The notes under the pieces were generated by a model that saw only the letters and a program-made list of their open reading frames with translations, made no database searches and was not told the origin of the DNA. From a virus, in the IMG/VR virus record IMGVR_UViG_3300030118_003002, positions 32,235 through 96,234 of that record: a stretch of 64,000 nt of DNA, one strand, 5' to 3'. Of the stretch, positions 25,321 through 33,574 are shown piece by piece. The translations under genes were made by a program, and so were the position numbers. The first letter of the stretch is position 1, and every line of letters starts with the position of its first letter.

Positions 25321-26838
25321 TCATTCCTCTCTCAAAACTGCTACTTCGGTAGTTAGGAAAAGTTTTGCTATTGACATAGCCGCAAGGAAACTGTTTCTAG
25401 TTACCTTTACAGGGTCAACAATACCCAATTCAAACATATTTCCCACTTCACCTGTCATAGCATTTATTGATTCATTTGTTTCTAAAGGAAGATAATGCAA
25501 ATCATCAACACTACTGTTATCACATAAAGTAATAAACGGTGCAATTAACGATTCATACACTACATGATGACCCTTCTTTGCTACATCTAAAGAATCTCTA
25601 GCATTAAGAAGTGCCTTACCTCCACCAATAACAATACCTTCGTCAAGTGCTGCTTTAGTAGCATTAAGCGCATCATCTAATCTTTCTTTAGTTTCACGCA
25701 TTTCCATTTGTGAAGATGCACCAACTTGAATAGTAGCAATACCGCCATTCAATCTTGCTATCCGCTTTTTGTATCGCATCTTGTCATACTTGTCATCTGT
25801 TGATTCATACAACTCTTTCAATGAAAATACTTTGTGCTTCTTAGAATCTGAATCAGCATTACCTCCACCGATGATAACTGTATTATCTTTTGAAATAATT
25901 ACTCTATCAGCAGTTCCCAATTCATCTAAAGTAGCCATTGAAGGTTCATCTTCGCTTTCTTCGTTAAACATTTTACCGCCACAAACAGTTACAATATCGT
26001 CTAACTCATCTAATTGAGCATCACCGAAGTTTGGTGCTTTTACCACTGCTACTTCAATTGTCTTTTGAAGAACATTCATAATTACATTACTTAGTGCAGT
26101 GCCTTCCATACCACGACAAATGATTACCAATGGTTTCTTATTCTTAGCACATAATTCTAGCAACGGAAGTATTTCTTGAAAGTGTCTAATGTTCAGGTTA
26201 GATGAAAAGATAACGGGATTATCAAAGGTTACTTTGCCGTCTTCTCCATTACACATCATATGACTTAGATAGCCTTCATCAAACTCTAAACCGCTTCTTG
26301 TGACTATTTGTGTTTTATGAGTTTTAGATTCTTCAACAGTGATGATACCATCACGCCCTACCGCACTGATAGCCTCTTGAATTAGAGAACCTAACTCATC
26401 ATCATTATTAGCCGCAATAGTAGCAACATTCAGAATATCATCATCAAGAATAGGTATTGCGTTATCTATTAGATAAGAAGCAATAATTTCTTGAGCCTCT
26501 TGTAATTCATTTTGAAGCACTCTAATGTTATAATTCTCTTGTTTCTGAATATTCTCAACAAGTGCTTGAGCAATAATACAAGCAGTTGTTGTTCCATCGC
26601 CAGAATTATCTTGTGCTTTGCTTGCTAAGTTTTGCACCATTTGGACTCCCATTTGAACATAAGGGTCATTACTTGATACATACTTAGTAATTGTAACTCC
26701 GTCATTAATTATAACAGGAGGATTACCTTGCAAAATAACTGTTTTTGCTTGTGGCCCTAATGTTGGTTTAACGGTATTTGCTACTAAATCAATTCCTTCT
26801 TTCAATTTCTGTTTTACTTCTTCTCCATTAATTATCAT
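25321..26838 (-). CDS. groEL: Group I chaperonin (GroEL/Cpn60)
   Basis: 505 residues. 'VANTVKPTLGPQAKTVIL' and 'ITKYVSSNDPYVQMGVQMV' followed by 'DNSGDGTTTACIIAQALV' are the ATP-binding signatures of group I chaperonins. The apical domain ('RSGLEFDEGYLSHMMCN') and 'LDDALNATKAALDEGIVIGGGKALL' near the C-terminus are also present. It lacks the GGM tail and is about 40 residues shorter than GroEL. It is separated from groES by one small gene. Probably folds viral structural proteins. Start ATG after GGAGAG. Confidence 0.93.
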   Translation of the reverse strand: MIINGEEVKQKLKEGIDLVANTVKPTLGPQAKTVILQGNPPVIINDGVTITKYVSSNDPYVQMGVQMVQNLASKAQDNSGDGTTTACIIAQALVENIQKQENYNIRVLQNELQEAQEIIASYLIDNAIPILDDDILNVATIAANNDDELGSLIQEAISAVGRDGIITVEESKTHKTQIVTRSGLEFDEGYLSHMMCNGEDGKVTFDNPVIFSSNLNIRHFQEILPLLELCAKNKKPLVIICRGMEGTALSNVIMNVLQKTIEVAVVKAPNFGDAQLDELDDIVTVCGGKMFNEESEDEPSMATLDELGTADRVIISKDNTVIIGGGNADSDSKKHKVFSLKELYESTDDKYDKMRYKKRIARLNGGIATIQVGASSQMEMRETKERLDDALNATKAALDEGIVIGGGKALLNARDSLDVAKKGHHVVYESLIAPFITLCDNSSVDDLHYLPLETNESINAMTGEVGNMFELGIVDPVKVTRNSFLAAMSIAKLFLTTEVAVLREE

Positions 26839-26984
26839 TATAATCTCTCCAATCCATAATATCCTTCTTCTTGAACAGGCATAGCATTAAAGTTAGCCCA
26901 GCATTTTTCGCTACAAAAATATCTCCAACCGGTAGCACCAAACGCTTTGTATCTAATTGCACTTTGTCCACAATTATCACACAT
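26838..26984 (-). CDS. 48-residue zinc-finger protein between groES and groEL
   Basis: 'MCDNCGQSAIRYKAFGATGWRYF' then 'CSEKCWANF' gives CxxC and CxxxC, a treble-clef-like small finger. TAATG overlaps on both sides place it tightly between groES and groEL. Confidence 0.65.
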   Translation of the reverse strand: MCDNCGQSAIRYKAFGATGWRYFCSEKCWANFNAMPVQEEGYYGLERL

Positions 26985-27199
26985 TATACCACCGCCAAAA
27001 TAAACTCATAGGGAATAAACAGAATATCGTTCTGCCTTGTATATTCTCTTTTATCATTAAAAAGAACAACCTTATCTCTAAGGCTGGTATCAACCTTACA
27101 ATCTATTACTCTCCCTTGATTAGCGGCTTTAGTCAAAATACCGCTTTCGCTTTTTGTTTCTTCTATTTTCACAATTACATATTCTCCTACTGCTTTCAT
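26984..27199 (-). CDS. groES: Short GroES-like co-chaperonin
   Basis: 71 residues versus about 97 in bacteria. 'AVGEYVIVKIEETKSESGIL' matches the GroES start and the beginning of the mobile loop. 'GRVIDCKVDTSLRDKVVLFND' and 'DILFIPYEFILAVV' match the barrel strands. The roof loop is absent. It lies upstream of groEL on the same strand. Confidence 0.82.
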   Translation of the reverse strand: MKAVGEYVIVKIEETKSESGILTKAANQGRVIDCKVDTSLRDKVVLFNDKREYTRQNDILFIPYEFILAVV

Positions 27200-27375
27200 T
27201 CCGCATCACCTAAAGGGGTTATTTCAAATGGCAACTGCCAAATTGTTTTTGTTCTGTTATTTAGCAAAAACTGAATAGCGTCATATTCATCTTGATGATG
27301 TTGACTATTCTCTCTCATAATATCCAAATAACTTATTATTTCATCTAATACTTCTGCCTTTATTTTTGTATTCAT
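27196..27375 (-). CDS. 59-residue helical protein, unknown
   Basis: MNTKIKAEVLDEIISYLDIMRENS... then 'TIWQLPFEITPLGDAE'. Start overlaps the upstream EEE stop; stop overlaps groES start (ATGA). Confidence 0.6.
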   Translation of the reverse strand: MNTKIKAEVLDEIISYLDIMRENSQHHQDEYDAIQFLLNNRTKTIWQLPFEITPLGDAE

Positions 27376-27644
27376 TCTTCTTCACCTTTGAATTTATTAT
27401 TTCTCGCCACTTGGCAACATACTCTAATTTTCTGTGTTGACTGCAATCCCCAAAAAGAACCTTCATCCCAGCCGAACTTAAATTCAACATAATTACATAA
27501 TTCTCTTCTTGTCATTCTTTGAAAATCATCATCAATCTTAATACCTAAGATTTTATCATTATCTTCATACTTTACAAACTTGTCTAATGTAACATAAACA
27601 AGACCCATAAACCATATTGTCTTTTTAAGCATCCATTGTATCAT
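27372..27644 (-). CDS. 90-residue protein, unknown
   Basis: A hydrophobic N-terminus ('MLKKTIWFMGLVYVTL') is followed by 'RMTRRELCNYVEFKFGW' and ends 'KGEEE'. Possibly membrane-associated. Not recognised. Confidence 0.6.
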   Translation of the reverse strand: MIQWMLKKTIWFMGLVYVTLDKFVKYEDNDKILGIKIDDDFQRMTRRELCNYVEFKFGWDEGSFWGLQSTQKIRVCCQVARNNKFKGEEE

Positions 27645-27955
27645 TCTTCTTCACCACTGATGTTAACCCATCCCTTATTCATATCAGCATCAATATATGT
27701 CCAAATATGATTCTTATGGAATTCCATTAAGTCTTTGTAAGAATTACCTTTCTTACCCCAATAAACTCCCTTCTTTGGATTAGTAGTATTTTTATCATTA
27801 GGGTGTTTTGACATATGCCTTCGCTTTCTTTCACTTAGAGTTATTCTAGTGACTGCCTTAGCATCCGATTCGCCATATTGTGTTTCTTTATTGAACGGCT
27901 TTCCTTTGTATTGTCTAATTGCATTATTTCCACTTTTAATTTTTCTAAATCTCAT
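27641..27955 (-). CDS. 104-residue basic protein, unknown
   Basis: Very rich in Lys, Arg and Asn ('TLSERKRRHMSKHPNDK', 'KKGVYWGKKGNSYKDL'), ending 'SGEEE'. Possibly nucleic-acid binding. Not recognised. Confidence 0.6.
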   Translation of the reverse strand: MRFRKIKSGNNAIRQYKGKPFNKETQYGESDAKAVTRITLSERKRRHMSKHPNDKNTTNPKKGVYWGKKGNSYKDLMEFHKNHIWTYIDADMNKGWVNISGEEE

Positions 27956-28497
27956 TCTTCTTCATCTCCTTTTCTAACCCAAACTTGGGTTCTTTCATAT
28001 TCATGGTTACGGTATATATCTAATAGATAAGGTTCTTTTTGACTCCAAGAACCATAATGCCCATCTCCACCTAACACATAAGCAGTCTTCATTAATGGTT
28101 GCCAAATACTAACTGTTCTAATATCAGTTCCACTGAAATAAGCACTACCGAATGGGTGTGTGTGAATCCAGCACTTAATCGGCAATTTCATTCCAACAGG
28201 GTCAATTTGAAAATCAACATAACCGGCTGAACCTGACGAAATATGAATAGCATCATTAGAATCAATAACAACTTGAACCTCTAAACCATTCAGTATTTCT
28301 GTTGAAGCAAACCAAATATGTTCAAATAAATCTTTTATTTCCATACCTTGTTTATAATAAGCATCAATATGATTCTCCGCTTCTGCTCTTGCTATTTCTA
28401 AATCAGTTTCTAAATCAACCTTACAATCACACTTACCACCATAATATACTAAATTACCACAATCCATGCACTGTTCCGCACTCCAATTTTTTCCCAT
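27952..28497 (-). CDS. JAB/MPN (JAMM) metalloprotease
   Basis: 181 residues. An N-terminal zinc knuckle ('QCMDCGNLVYYGGKCDC') precedes a JAB domain with the complete signature 'WIHTHPFGSAYFSGTD' (HxHPx6-8SxxD) near residues 110-125 and an upstream Glu in the 'HIWFASTEI' helix. JAMM enzymes cleave isopeptide or C-terminal peptide bonds after Gly-Gly, removing ubiquitin-like proteins. An E1-like gene follows two genes upstream and a Gly-Gly-ending Ubl is encoded 7.5 kb away on the same strand. It directly abuts the Myb-like gene (TAAATG). Confidence 0.85.
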   Translation of the reverse strand: MGKNWSAEQCMDCGNLVYYGGKCDCKVDLETDLEIARAEAENHIDAYYKQGMEIKDLFEHIWFASTEILNGLEVQVVIDSNDAIHISSGSAGYVDFQIDPVGMKLPIKCWIHTHPFGSAYFSGTDIRTVSIWQPLMKTAYVLGGDGHYGSWSQKEPYLLDIYRNHEYERTQVWVRKGDEEE

Positions 28498-29580
28498 TTA
28501 TTTCATCTCCATTTTCTTTAATTTTCTTTGGGTCTTTGCTAATTTCTTCTCTAACCGCTTTTGCTTTTTAGCGTTTCTCTTATCTCTCCAACGCTTCCTA
28601 AGCGAAGGTTTTCTTTCTGCTAACTTATTAGCCTCTAACTGTTTCTTGATACCTGCGGCCTCCATAAGCAACGATTTACTTTCAGCATATGTAAAGTCAA
28701 AATGCTTCTCGATATGTTTTGCTATTACCCAATATGGGCGACCAAACTTTTCTCTCGCATCATCAATTGACATAGAATGCCACATTACCAACGCTTCTAA
28801 TGATTCATCATATGTCCAAGGTTTGTTAGTATTAGGATATTCAATACTTTCATTATTCAAGCGAGTCCAATTTTTAGGTAATTTTCTTGTCGCTGACTCA
28901 GGTGCTTCGTGAGAGAATAATGTTCTCTCCGTAGGTATTTCATTTTGAAGAGTATATGTGCCATTCTTTCTAACTGTCTTAATAGAAGGCGTTAGATGTT
29001 TTAGGCTTCTTAACCATCTTTCACGACACGCTCTATGTGTTCTATTCAAATTAGGAGGAAAGCCTTGTTCTCCATCTTTATGTTCATTCATCCAATTAAC
29101 CAAAAGAGCATCTTCTTTTGGAGTCCAACGGGTTGAATTACCACTGTATAACAAGTTGGTATTATTCTTCGCTTTAACATTAAAAGATTGAGTCTCTAAT
29201 AGTGTAGTCTCTAATAGTTTAATCTGCTCATTAGCGGCCTCTTTATCGAATTCGCCACGCTTTGAGGCTTCTATTAACTCATTTGTTAATTTAGTAATTT
29301 CGCTAGTTTTAGCGTCAGGCAGTGTCATAGAAGCAATATACTTGCATTGTTTTCTTGTGGCAGGGTCACTTCTCCAATCACTTGTTTTAGGTTCATCATC
29401 AAAAGATATGTTATATTGATTGATACATCTTCTAATAGTAGCACCATAATTATCCACTGTTCTATCAGGATAGCCTTCTTTATCCATTTGAGCCTTAATT
29501 TCAGGCCAAGTTCTTTTTTCCACTAAACGCAAATATGCGCCTCTCATTATTTGTTCTGTTGTCCATTTCTCTCCTTTCAT
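28498..29580 (-). CDS. Multi-repeat Myb/SANT-like DNA-binding protein
   Basis: 360 residues with three Trp-anchored helical repeats: 'EKWTTEQIMRGAYLRLVEKR', 'TRWTPKEDALLVNWMNEHKD' ending 'RACRERWLRSLKHL', and 'KPWTYDESLEALVMWHSMS'. The second is a good Myb/SANT match. The last 50 residues are strongly basic. It probably binds viral or host promoters. It lies between the JAB and E1-like genes. Confidence 0.65.
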   Translation of the reverse strand: MKGEKWTTEQIMRGAYLRLVEKRTWPEIKAQMDKEGYPDRTVDNYGATIRRCINQYNISFDDEPKTSDWRSDPATRKQCKYIASMTLPDAKTSEITKLTNELIEASKRGEFDKEAANEQIKLLETTLLETQSFNVKAKNNTNLLYSGNSTRWTPKEDALLVNWMNEHKDGEQGFPPNLNRTHRACRERWLRSLKHLTPSIKTVRKNGTYTLQNEIPTERTLFSHEAPESATRKLPKNWTRLNNESIEYPNTNKPWTYDESLEALVMWHSMSIDDAREKFGRPYWVIAKHIEKHFDFTYAESKSLLMEAAGIKKQLEANKLAERKPSLRKRWRDKRNAKKQKRLEKKLAKTQRKLKKMEMK

Positions 29581-29591
29581 TTTTATTCCTC

Positions 29592-30152
29592 CTATACATT
29601 AATTACCATAAAGGATTTTACATCTTCTTTGTTAAACCATCTTTGAATCCATTGTGCGCCAATACCTGCAATAACAACTTGCATGAAATGAACGCCACTA
29701 TTACTTCCATCCCATGAATCTCCTTGACAAGAAAATGAACCATCTGGCCCTGCTAATAAAGAATCATACATTTTAGGGTCTGCATCAGAAGTAACAAAAG
29801 CCCCATTACGACCTTGCGCTCTTAAATCCAACCATTTAATATTTGAATTATACAATGTTCTTCTAACTGATAAATTATCAACACAACATACAACTAAATC
29901 ATATCCTTGCATTTGTTTAGCAGTTAGGATAGGAAACTTGCTTGCATTATTAACACTATTATATCGAGCATTCATCCTACTTACTTTGTGAAAATTAACA
30001 TCTTCTTCTGTAAAGTTTTGATATGTTAAATTCTTAGTTTCGACCTTATCGGGGTCTGCTACTGAAATATCATACATTCCTACTTTATCTAATAGTGGCA
30101 CTAGGAAACTCCCAATACCACCTACTCCTATAATCAATATTTTTCTTTTCAT
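29592..30152 (-). CDS. ThiF/E1-like adenylating enzyme
   Basis: 187 residues, a minimal Rossmann domain. 'ILIIGVGGIGSFLVPLLDKVG' is the nucleotide-binding loop, 'SVADPDKVETKNLTYQNF' gives the D and N/R residues that hold ATP, and 'DLVVCCVDNLSVRRTLY' is the CxDN-type segment. 'SCQGDSWDGSNSG' may carry the active Cys. E1/ThiF enzymes adenylate the C-terminal Gly of Ubl/ThiS proteins. ATG 30152 follows GGAGAG and overlaps the upstream stop (ATGA). Confidence 0.82.
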   Translation of the reverse strand: MKRKILIIGVGGIGSFLVPLLDKVGMYDISVADPDKVETKNLTYQNFTEEDVNFHKVSRMNARYNSVNNASKFPILTAKQMQGYDLVVCCVDNLSVRRTLYNSNIKWLDLRAQGRNGAFVTSDADPKMYDSLLAGPDGSFSCQGDSWDGSNSGVHFMQVVIAGIGAQWIQRWFNKEDVKSFMVINV

Positions 30153-30784
30153 TCTAATCTCTCCAATTTTGCATTCCATTTTTTATTATAATTATCTATT
30201 TCTTCGTTGTATTTGTTTTTGTAGTGGTCTTTAGGCCACCACTTTGGCATTCTTTTTGCCCTCCATTCAGCAAACCTCCATTTACCTTGAAGGTAATAGT
30301 GTCTGTAACTATTAATTACGAAGTCCCAATCGGGAATCCTGTTATCTTTAACTAATCTATACTTATCATCCATAGCAATAGTTACAGGTGTAGCAAACGA
30401 CCAATTAGAATCTTCATCAATCGTATATGCTATATCTAGTATTCTAGATTGCGAACCATGAACCTTACCGTAGCGATAGGTATATTCTTCACATAATGCT
30501 TTACCATGTTCATATAACCATCGAGTATTATGAGGGTTCTGTCTAGCCCATATTGTTGAAGGATGATTCAACATAGCAGGTTTCATTAGTCTTGAATTAA
30601 TATCTCTATGAAACTGCTTTACTTGTGCTAAAGTAGGTTCTTCACCATAATGTTCAATGTAGTCAAAATACAAAACATTTGTATGTAACATTTGACAAGT
30701 TTCCGTTGGCATTTTAACTATGTGTTTGTCTAACATTTCTAGTGCCGCTTCTTGCGGATTTCTTGATAGTGCAAATATATTCAC
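30149..30784 (-). CDS. Conserved phage-type protein, unknown
   Basis: 211 residues. 'MLDKHIVKMPTETCQMLHTN', 'MLNHPSTIWARQNPHNTRWLYEHG', 'LCEEYTYRYGKVHGS' and 'KWRFAEWRAKRMPKWW' form a pattern I recall from many T4-like and marine phages, sometimes annotated as pyrimidine-dimer glycosylase-like. The start is GTG, overlapping TGA, after GGAGG. Confidence 0.65.
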   Translation of the reverse strand: MNIFALSRNPQEAALEMLDKHIVKMPTETCQMLHTNVLYFDYIEHYGEEPTLAQVKQFHRDINSRLMKPAMLNHPSTIWARQNPHNTRWLYEHGKALCEEYTYRYGKVHGSQSRILDIAYTIDEDSNWSFATPVTIAMDDKYRLVKDNRIPDWDFVINSYRHYYLQGKWRFAEWRAKRMPKWWPKDHYKNKYNEEIDNYNKKWNAKLERLE

Positions 30785-30960
30785 TTAAATTTCCTCCTTG
30801 CTTCTTCAAATATATTATAGTGGTCTTTACGACCAGAAATAATTTGCTTTTTGCAATATTCCTTTCTTTTATTATTAGTAGTCACATAAGTATTTAGAAA
30901 ATCCTTTTTCCAATATCTATGCTCGCTTGTCGGTATTACATCTCTCATTCTTATTGTCAT
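30781..30960 (-). CDS. 59-residue basic protein
   Basis: MTIRMRDVIPTSEHRYWKKDFLNTY..., rich in Lys, Arg and Tyr. It overlaps the TFB gene end by 44 bases and has GTGA coupling to the next gene. Unknown. Confidence 0.5.
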   Translation of the reverse strand: MTIRMRDVIPTSEHRYWKKDFLNTYVTTNNKRKEYCKKQIISGRKDHYNIFEEARRKFK

Positions 30961-31816
30961 TTATATCACCATATTCTATTATATCTCGCCCTTTAATTTC
31001 GGACATTCTATTAAATCCTAACATTTGGATTAATTTTTTACTTGTCTTTCCTATTGCTGATAAGGAAATATCTGTGCTTTCAGAAATATCATTCTTAGTT
31101 ACACCATAATATCTAAACATATTTGTCGCCACCCAGCATACACTTGCGTAATATGCCTTTGATTTATGATAACAATGGTCTTCTATGATAGGTTCTAACT
31201 TTAACATCAAATCCATAGCATTAGAATAAAACATCACATCATCTGTTATTCTAGAACAGGTCTGCTTTAACATAAAAGAAGGGTCTGCTCCGTAAAGTAT
31301 ATTCTTACTCTTAAAGTGGTGAATCATTTTACGCACTAATCTATTCACTACTTTAGTTGAACATGAATATTCAGAACATAATTCTTTCATAGGAACAGGT
31401 GTTCTATTTTCTTTCAGAACATAAAAGACAACAGCAGTGCATCTAGCCTCTAGTTTGATTTTACCAAACAAACCTTTCTTCTGTGCTTCTAAGTAACATT
31501 CCTTAACTCTATCTTTAAGAGGGTGGTTTATTTGAATAGAAGATAGAATCATATTACAGGTCTGCAAACCAGCAGTAATATGTCTAGGAATAACATTATT
31601 GTTTCCTCTCCTATTAAACTTAAATGAACCCTTTCCTGTTATTATAGAACCCAATTCTCCTCTTTCAGCAGAATGAACAACCTTTCCGTCATCTATCATT
31701 CTGACACTTTCTTCAAACAAATCTGTTACGACCACTAATCCGCAATCGCTACATTCTGTTTCTCCTAGTCTTTCATTATAATTAAAGACTAAACAACCAC
31801 ATTCACCGCATTTCAT
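30917..31816 (-). CDS. tfb: Transcription initiation factor B (TFB/TFIIB-like)
   Basis: 299 residues. The N-terminal zinc ribbon is 'MKCGECGCLVFNY...ECSDCGLVV' (CxxC...CxxC). A B-reader/linker-like region follows ('GELGSIITGKGSFKFNRRG'), then two cyclin-like repeats ('LEARCTAVVFYVLKENRTPVPMKELC' and 'KSKAYYASVCWVATNMFRYYGVTKNDIS'). Archaeal TFB binds TBP-TATA and recruits RNA polymerase. A viral copy implies takeover of host promoter selection and agrees with the TATA promoters in the window. Confidence 0.88.
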   Translation of the reverse strand: MKCGECGCLVFNYNERLGETECSDCGLVVVTDLFEESVRMIDDGKVVHSAERGELGSIITGKGSFKFNRRGNNNVIPRHITAGLQTCNMILSSIQINHPLKDRVKECYLEAQKKGLFGKIKLEARCTAVVFYVLKENRTPVPMKELCSEYSCSTKVVNRLVRKMIHHFKSKNILYGADPSFMLKQTCSRITDDVMFYSNAMDLMLKLEPIIEDHCYHKSKAYYASVCWVATNMFRYYGVTKNDISESTDISLSAIGKTSKKLIQMLGFNRMSEIKGRDIIEYGDINDNKNERCNTDKRA

Positions 31817-33053
31817 CAAAATCAACTCTTATACTATTTTCATTATTACATATATACCTTTTAATCGTGCTAACTATTTTTACTGTTAAAGTATCATTAA
31901 GAAGTGCTAATGCTCTTGCTACAAATTGGTCGCCTAAAGAAGAACCGCCAGACATATTATCAATACAAATTGGTCCTTTCCATTGAGGTTCATTAGTTGG
32001 TTTTGGCGGTAATTTAATTTCTTCTTCAGAACCATTATTAATAGCATCAATATTAATTCCAAAACATTCTTCTTCCCACTTCTCAATTTTTTGTGCGAAG
32101 TGTTCATCAGTATCGGGTGTTGAATAAACAAATGTCGAAACCATCTGAATATCTGATTTGAATTTAGTGTTCGTAAGTTTCCAATCCCAGCCTTTTCCAC
32201 GAACATACATGGCTGATACTTCTTTATCATCATCGTAAATGACTTTGATTCTATCAGGATATTTTTCTTCTGTTTCTTTAACTAATAACTTAGCCCTATC
32301 TTCAACAATATCCTGTTGTCTATTTTGTTTTAGAAATTCAATCATTAGTTTTCTATCTGAAACTTTTGGTTTAACTCCTACTGTTCTTTCATAAAGAATT
32401 TCAGGAGAACAAAACATCCATTTTTTACTTCTCTTTTTACCATGAAGATAAAAAGCGCAAAAGGATTCTAATTCTTTATTAGTCATAGTTCCCCAAACTC
32501 CATCACTAACCTCAATCGCAACTTCATTATCGCTAATTTGCTGACAATTCAATCTAACATTAGTTTTCTGAAAATCATCGAAGAAATGGAATGGCACTCT
32601 ATTCTCTAAACAATACTTTACATCTTCGGGAATACTTAGAGTAGCATACAATCCTTTCATTAGTTTAGCCACATCTTTTTCAAAACATGACTTGAAAGTA
32701 ACTCTAGCCAAAGCAGAAGCAATAGTATGCAAACTTTCTGTTTTACCATTAAGAGTATATCTGCTACCCTTTTTTCCTAATGCTATCAAACAACCTCCAA
32801 TATCAATAACTTCGTTAAAGTCCCTTGAAGGTAAGTTCATATATCTATAATGTCTAGTATAATATCCTCGTCTTGAGGATTTTAAGTTGCTAGAAAAGAA
32901 AGCCGTAATAGCCGAATGAACGGGGTCTTTTGCATTTCTATTAGATTGAATAGAAACATCGTGTGGCGTTTTAATCAAATTACTTCTAATCGTTGTTCTC
33001 CAATGTTGTTGGGAATCATCAGGTCTTTTTATTCTTATTTTTAATTCATTCAT
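31803..33053 (-). CDS. 416-residue protein, unknown
   Basis: Not recognised. An N-terminal basic segment ('LKIRIKRPDDSQQHWR') precedes a globular alpha/beta body and a region with 'GKGWDWKLTNTKFKSDIQMVSTFVY'. The C-terminal part holds 'QWKGPICIDNMSGGSSLGDQF' then a hydrophobic helix. An E2-like fold was considered because E1, JAB and Ubl genes are near, but no catalytic-Cys pattern is convincing. It overlaps tfb by 14 bases. Confidence 0.7.
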   Translation of the reverse strand: MNELKIRIKRPDDSQQHWRTTIRSNLIKTPHDVSIQSNRNAKDPVHSAITAFFSSNLKSSRRGYYTRHYRYMNLPSRDFNEVIDIGGCLIALGKKGSRYTLNGKTESLHTIASALARVTFKSCFEKDVAKLMKGLYATLSIPEDVKYCLENRVPFHFFDDFQKTNVRLNCQQISDNEVAIEVSDGVWGTMTNKELESFCAFYLHGKKRSKKWMFCSPEILYERTVGVKPKVSDRKLMIEFLKQNRQQDIVEDRAKLLVKETEEKYPDRIKVIYDDDKEVSAMYVRGKGWDWKLTNTKFKSDIQMVSTFVYSTPDTDEHFAQKIEKWEEECFGINIDAINNGSEEEIKLPPKPTNEPQWKGPICIDNMSGGSSLGDQFVARALALLNDTLTVKIVSTIKRYICNNENSIRVDFDEMR

Positions 33054-33057
33054 TTTA

Positions 33058-33225
33058 TCACATCATATAACTATTATCATTTATATTATTAACACATTCT
33101 TTGTGAATTTCTTTTTTCATATCTTCCGGTAAAAGTAATTGGCCTCCACAAATCCTACATTTAGTAGCGACTCTTTTTTTATACGACCAATTACTCTTTG
33201 TATATTCAGGGTCTTTTTCTTTCAT
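33058..33225 (-). CDS. 55-residue zinc-binding protein
   Basis: 'VATKCRICGGQLLLPEDMKKEIHKEC' gives a C2HC knuckle. ATGA overlap with the upstream gene. Confidence 0.6.
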   Translation of the reverse strand: MKEKDPEYTKSNWSYKKRVATKCRICGGQLLLPEDMKKEIHKECVNNINDNSYMM

Positions 33226-33566
33226 TTATACCACCCTTTCATCATATTATAAATATAATTATTATAGAAATCGGTTTGGTTTTTATTATGGTATTGCAGG
33301 GCTTCATGTCTTTCTGTGAATGCTTTTCTGGCATAGTCAGTAAAGCCTGTTTCCACCGCTTCTTCTATTTCCCATAGTATTATTTTAACAGTTTGCCAAA
33401 GTCTATACTTTTTATCTGTTTCATCTTCCAAACCTGCACAAGCGTCAAGTGCTAATTTAATTTTATTTTTCGCAGAATTAGACCATACATCATCATAAGA
33501 AATAATGACTCTTACAAAGTCATTAAAACTCAAATGACGGATAGGCCGAATCCTACGAGTTTTCAT
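33222..33566 (-). CDS. 114-residue helical protein, unknown
   Basis: All-helical, starting 'MKTRRIRPIRHLSFNDFVRV' with 'KNKIKLALDACAGLEDETDKKYRLWQTV' in the middle. Between the ribonucleotide reductase and a zinc-binding gene. Confidence 0.6.
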   Translation of the reverse strand: MKTRRIRPIRHLSFNDFVRVIISYDDVWSNSAKNKIKLALDACAGLEDETDKKYRLWQTVKIILWEIEEAVETGFTDYARKAFTERHEALQYHNKNQTDFYNNYIYNMMKGWYK

Positions 33567-33574
33567 CTAATCAC

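Noticed and set aside
31803-33053. E2-like conjugating enzyme
   Set aside because: A Cys in 'GPICIDNMS' is suggestive, but the surrounding HPN-type pattern is missing.
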